The notes beneath the pieces are model-generated. The model was not told where the DNA came from and made no database searches. It saw only the letters and a program-made list of their open reading frames with translations. Positions 31,833 to 32,319 of a stretch of DNA of 32,319 bases are shown here, one piece after another. Location: the NCBI GenBank assembly GCA_012521555.1, contig JAAYMC010000030.1:1-32319 (forward strand), in the 5' to 3' direction. The DNA is from Clostridiales bacterium. Lineage in GTDB: Bacteria; Bacillota; Clostridia; Oscillospirales; Oscillospiraceae. Within the stretch, counting starts at the first letter, position 1. Each line of letters starts with the position of its first letter. Made by a program: the position numbers and the translations under genes.

Positions 31833-32319
31833 GTGGCGGGCAGGCGCTGGCGTGCGTCTTGCGCGGGGCGGGGTTTGTGTGCCGCAGGGGTTTGCGCAGT
31901 GCGGCGCGGGATTTTGCTGGGGTGAGATTTAACGCGCGCCGGCGCGGGATTTTGCGCACCGGCACGGGTGGTGCAGACTTGCAGAGTTTTGCGCGCGCCG
32001 GGTCGGGGCTGGATGCTTTGGCGGGGATTGTCACAGCATGGTTTTCGCGCGACGCGGGCGGTTTTGTGTACACTGGGGCGGAGTTTTTTGCGCGGCGGCG
32101 GGGAATTCGCGGGGCGAAGCCGGGCGCGTAAAAGGGACATGGGAGGTAAGGGATTGCTGCGGCGCGCGTCCGGGGCGGTTTTGCGGGAACTGTGGGAAAC
32201 CCGTCATGAAAAAAGAGCATCCAACCATCTCGCGGGGGGCAGGCGTGTGTTTTGAGCGGCGGTGCGTGGTTGCGCGGGGCGAAGCCGGGCGCGTCGGGAT
32301 AGGGACATGGGAGGTCAGG
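31833..32319. other. Intergenic DNA without a gene, with a direct repeat
   Basis: About 490 bp of GC-rich DNA up to the window end. Open frames here show no ribosome binding site and a Pro/Arg/Ala-rich composition typical of non-coding GC-rich DNA. A ~42-bp direct repeat occurs at 32109-32150 and 32274-32319: both contain GCGGGGCGAAGCCGGGCGCG then GGGACATGGGAGGT(A/C)AGG, differing by a small insertion. Confidence 0.6.

Noticed and set aside
31822..32255. Overlapping frames on both strands at the right end
   Set aside because: Pro/Arg/Ala-rich, no ribosome binding sites, and partly built from the local direct repeat.

Overview
The window looks like a chromosomal segment of a GC-rich member of the Clostridia (Firmicutes), plausibly an Oscillospirales-type spore-former. 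This is inferred from strong AGGAGG-type ribosome binding sites, SLH-domain and copper-amine-oxidase-like stalk proteins, a SleB-type cell-wall hydrolase, a YtrA-type GntR regulator with its ABC genes, and sigma-A-like promoters that are AT-rich against a GC-rich background. No phage structural genes, integrase or transposase were found, so nothing points to an intact mobile element.

Layout. 1-900: non-coding tandem repeat (about 232 bp per unit, each with a terminator-like hairpin). 977-4193 (minus): large-subunit catalase KatE and a MoaF-like protein. 4392-7550 (plus): GntR regulator, ABC ATPase and ABC permease in one overlapping operon behind a clear promoter and palindromic operator. 7861-8682 (plus): secreted stalk/SleB hydrolase. 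8760-9413 (minus): DedA membrane protein. 9587-10744 (minus): iron-type alcohol dehydrogenase. 10907-14381 (plus): Ku and LigD, a complete two-gene bacterial NHEJ system. 14477-15157 (plus): lipoprotein. 15388-16749 (minus): MATE exporter. 17052-18005 (minus) and 18158-19417 (plus): two divergent secreted or anchored proteins of unknown role. 19483-22393: a DNA-damage module in which a Y-family polymerase plus a small conserved protein (minus) diverge from a self-cleaving HTH-S24 repressor plus an SRAP/YedK protein (plus). 22501-25903 (minus): two tandem SLH-domain exported paralogues, one carrying a trypsin-like protease domain and the other lacking it and frameshifted. 26145-26220 (minus): tRNA-Val(GAC). 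26221-27031: non-coding repeat-rich DNA. 27032-30028 (minus): fused MacB/FtsX-type ABC transporter. 30375-31752 (minus): MarR regulator plus membrane-anchored alpha/beta hydrolase. 31833-32319: non-coding repeat-bearing DNA.

How the parts connect. Two DNA-repair units lie about 5 kb apart: Ku-LigD (double-strand break joining) and the repressor/YedK//DinB module (damage-induced translesion synthesis and abasic-site protection). In the second, a near-identical sequence (AATACTC...AGG.GA) occurs once inside the dinB promoter and once over the -35 of the repressor promoter. It is the best candidate for a LexA-independent SOS operator in this window. Several other regulator/target pairs (GntR-ABC, MarR-hydrolase, the SLH paralogues) have an inverted repeat immediately downstream of the -10 element.

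Limits: all functions are from reading motifs and domain order by eye. No database search was run and no structure was predicted. Start codons were chosen by ribosome-binding-site spacing and promoter position.
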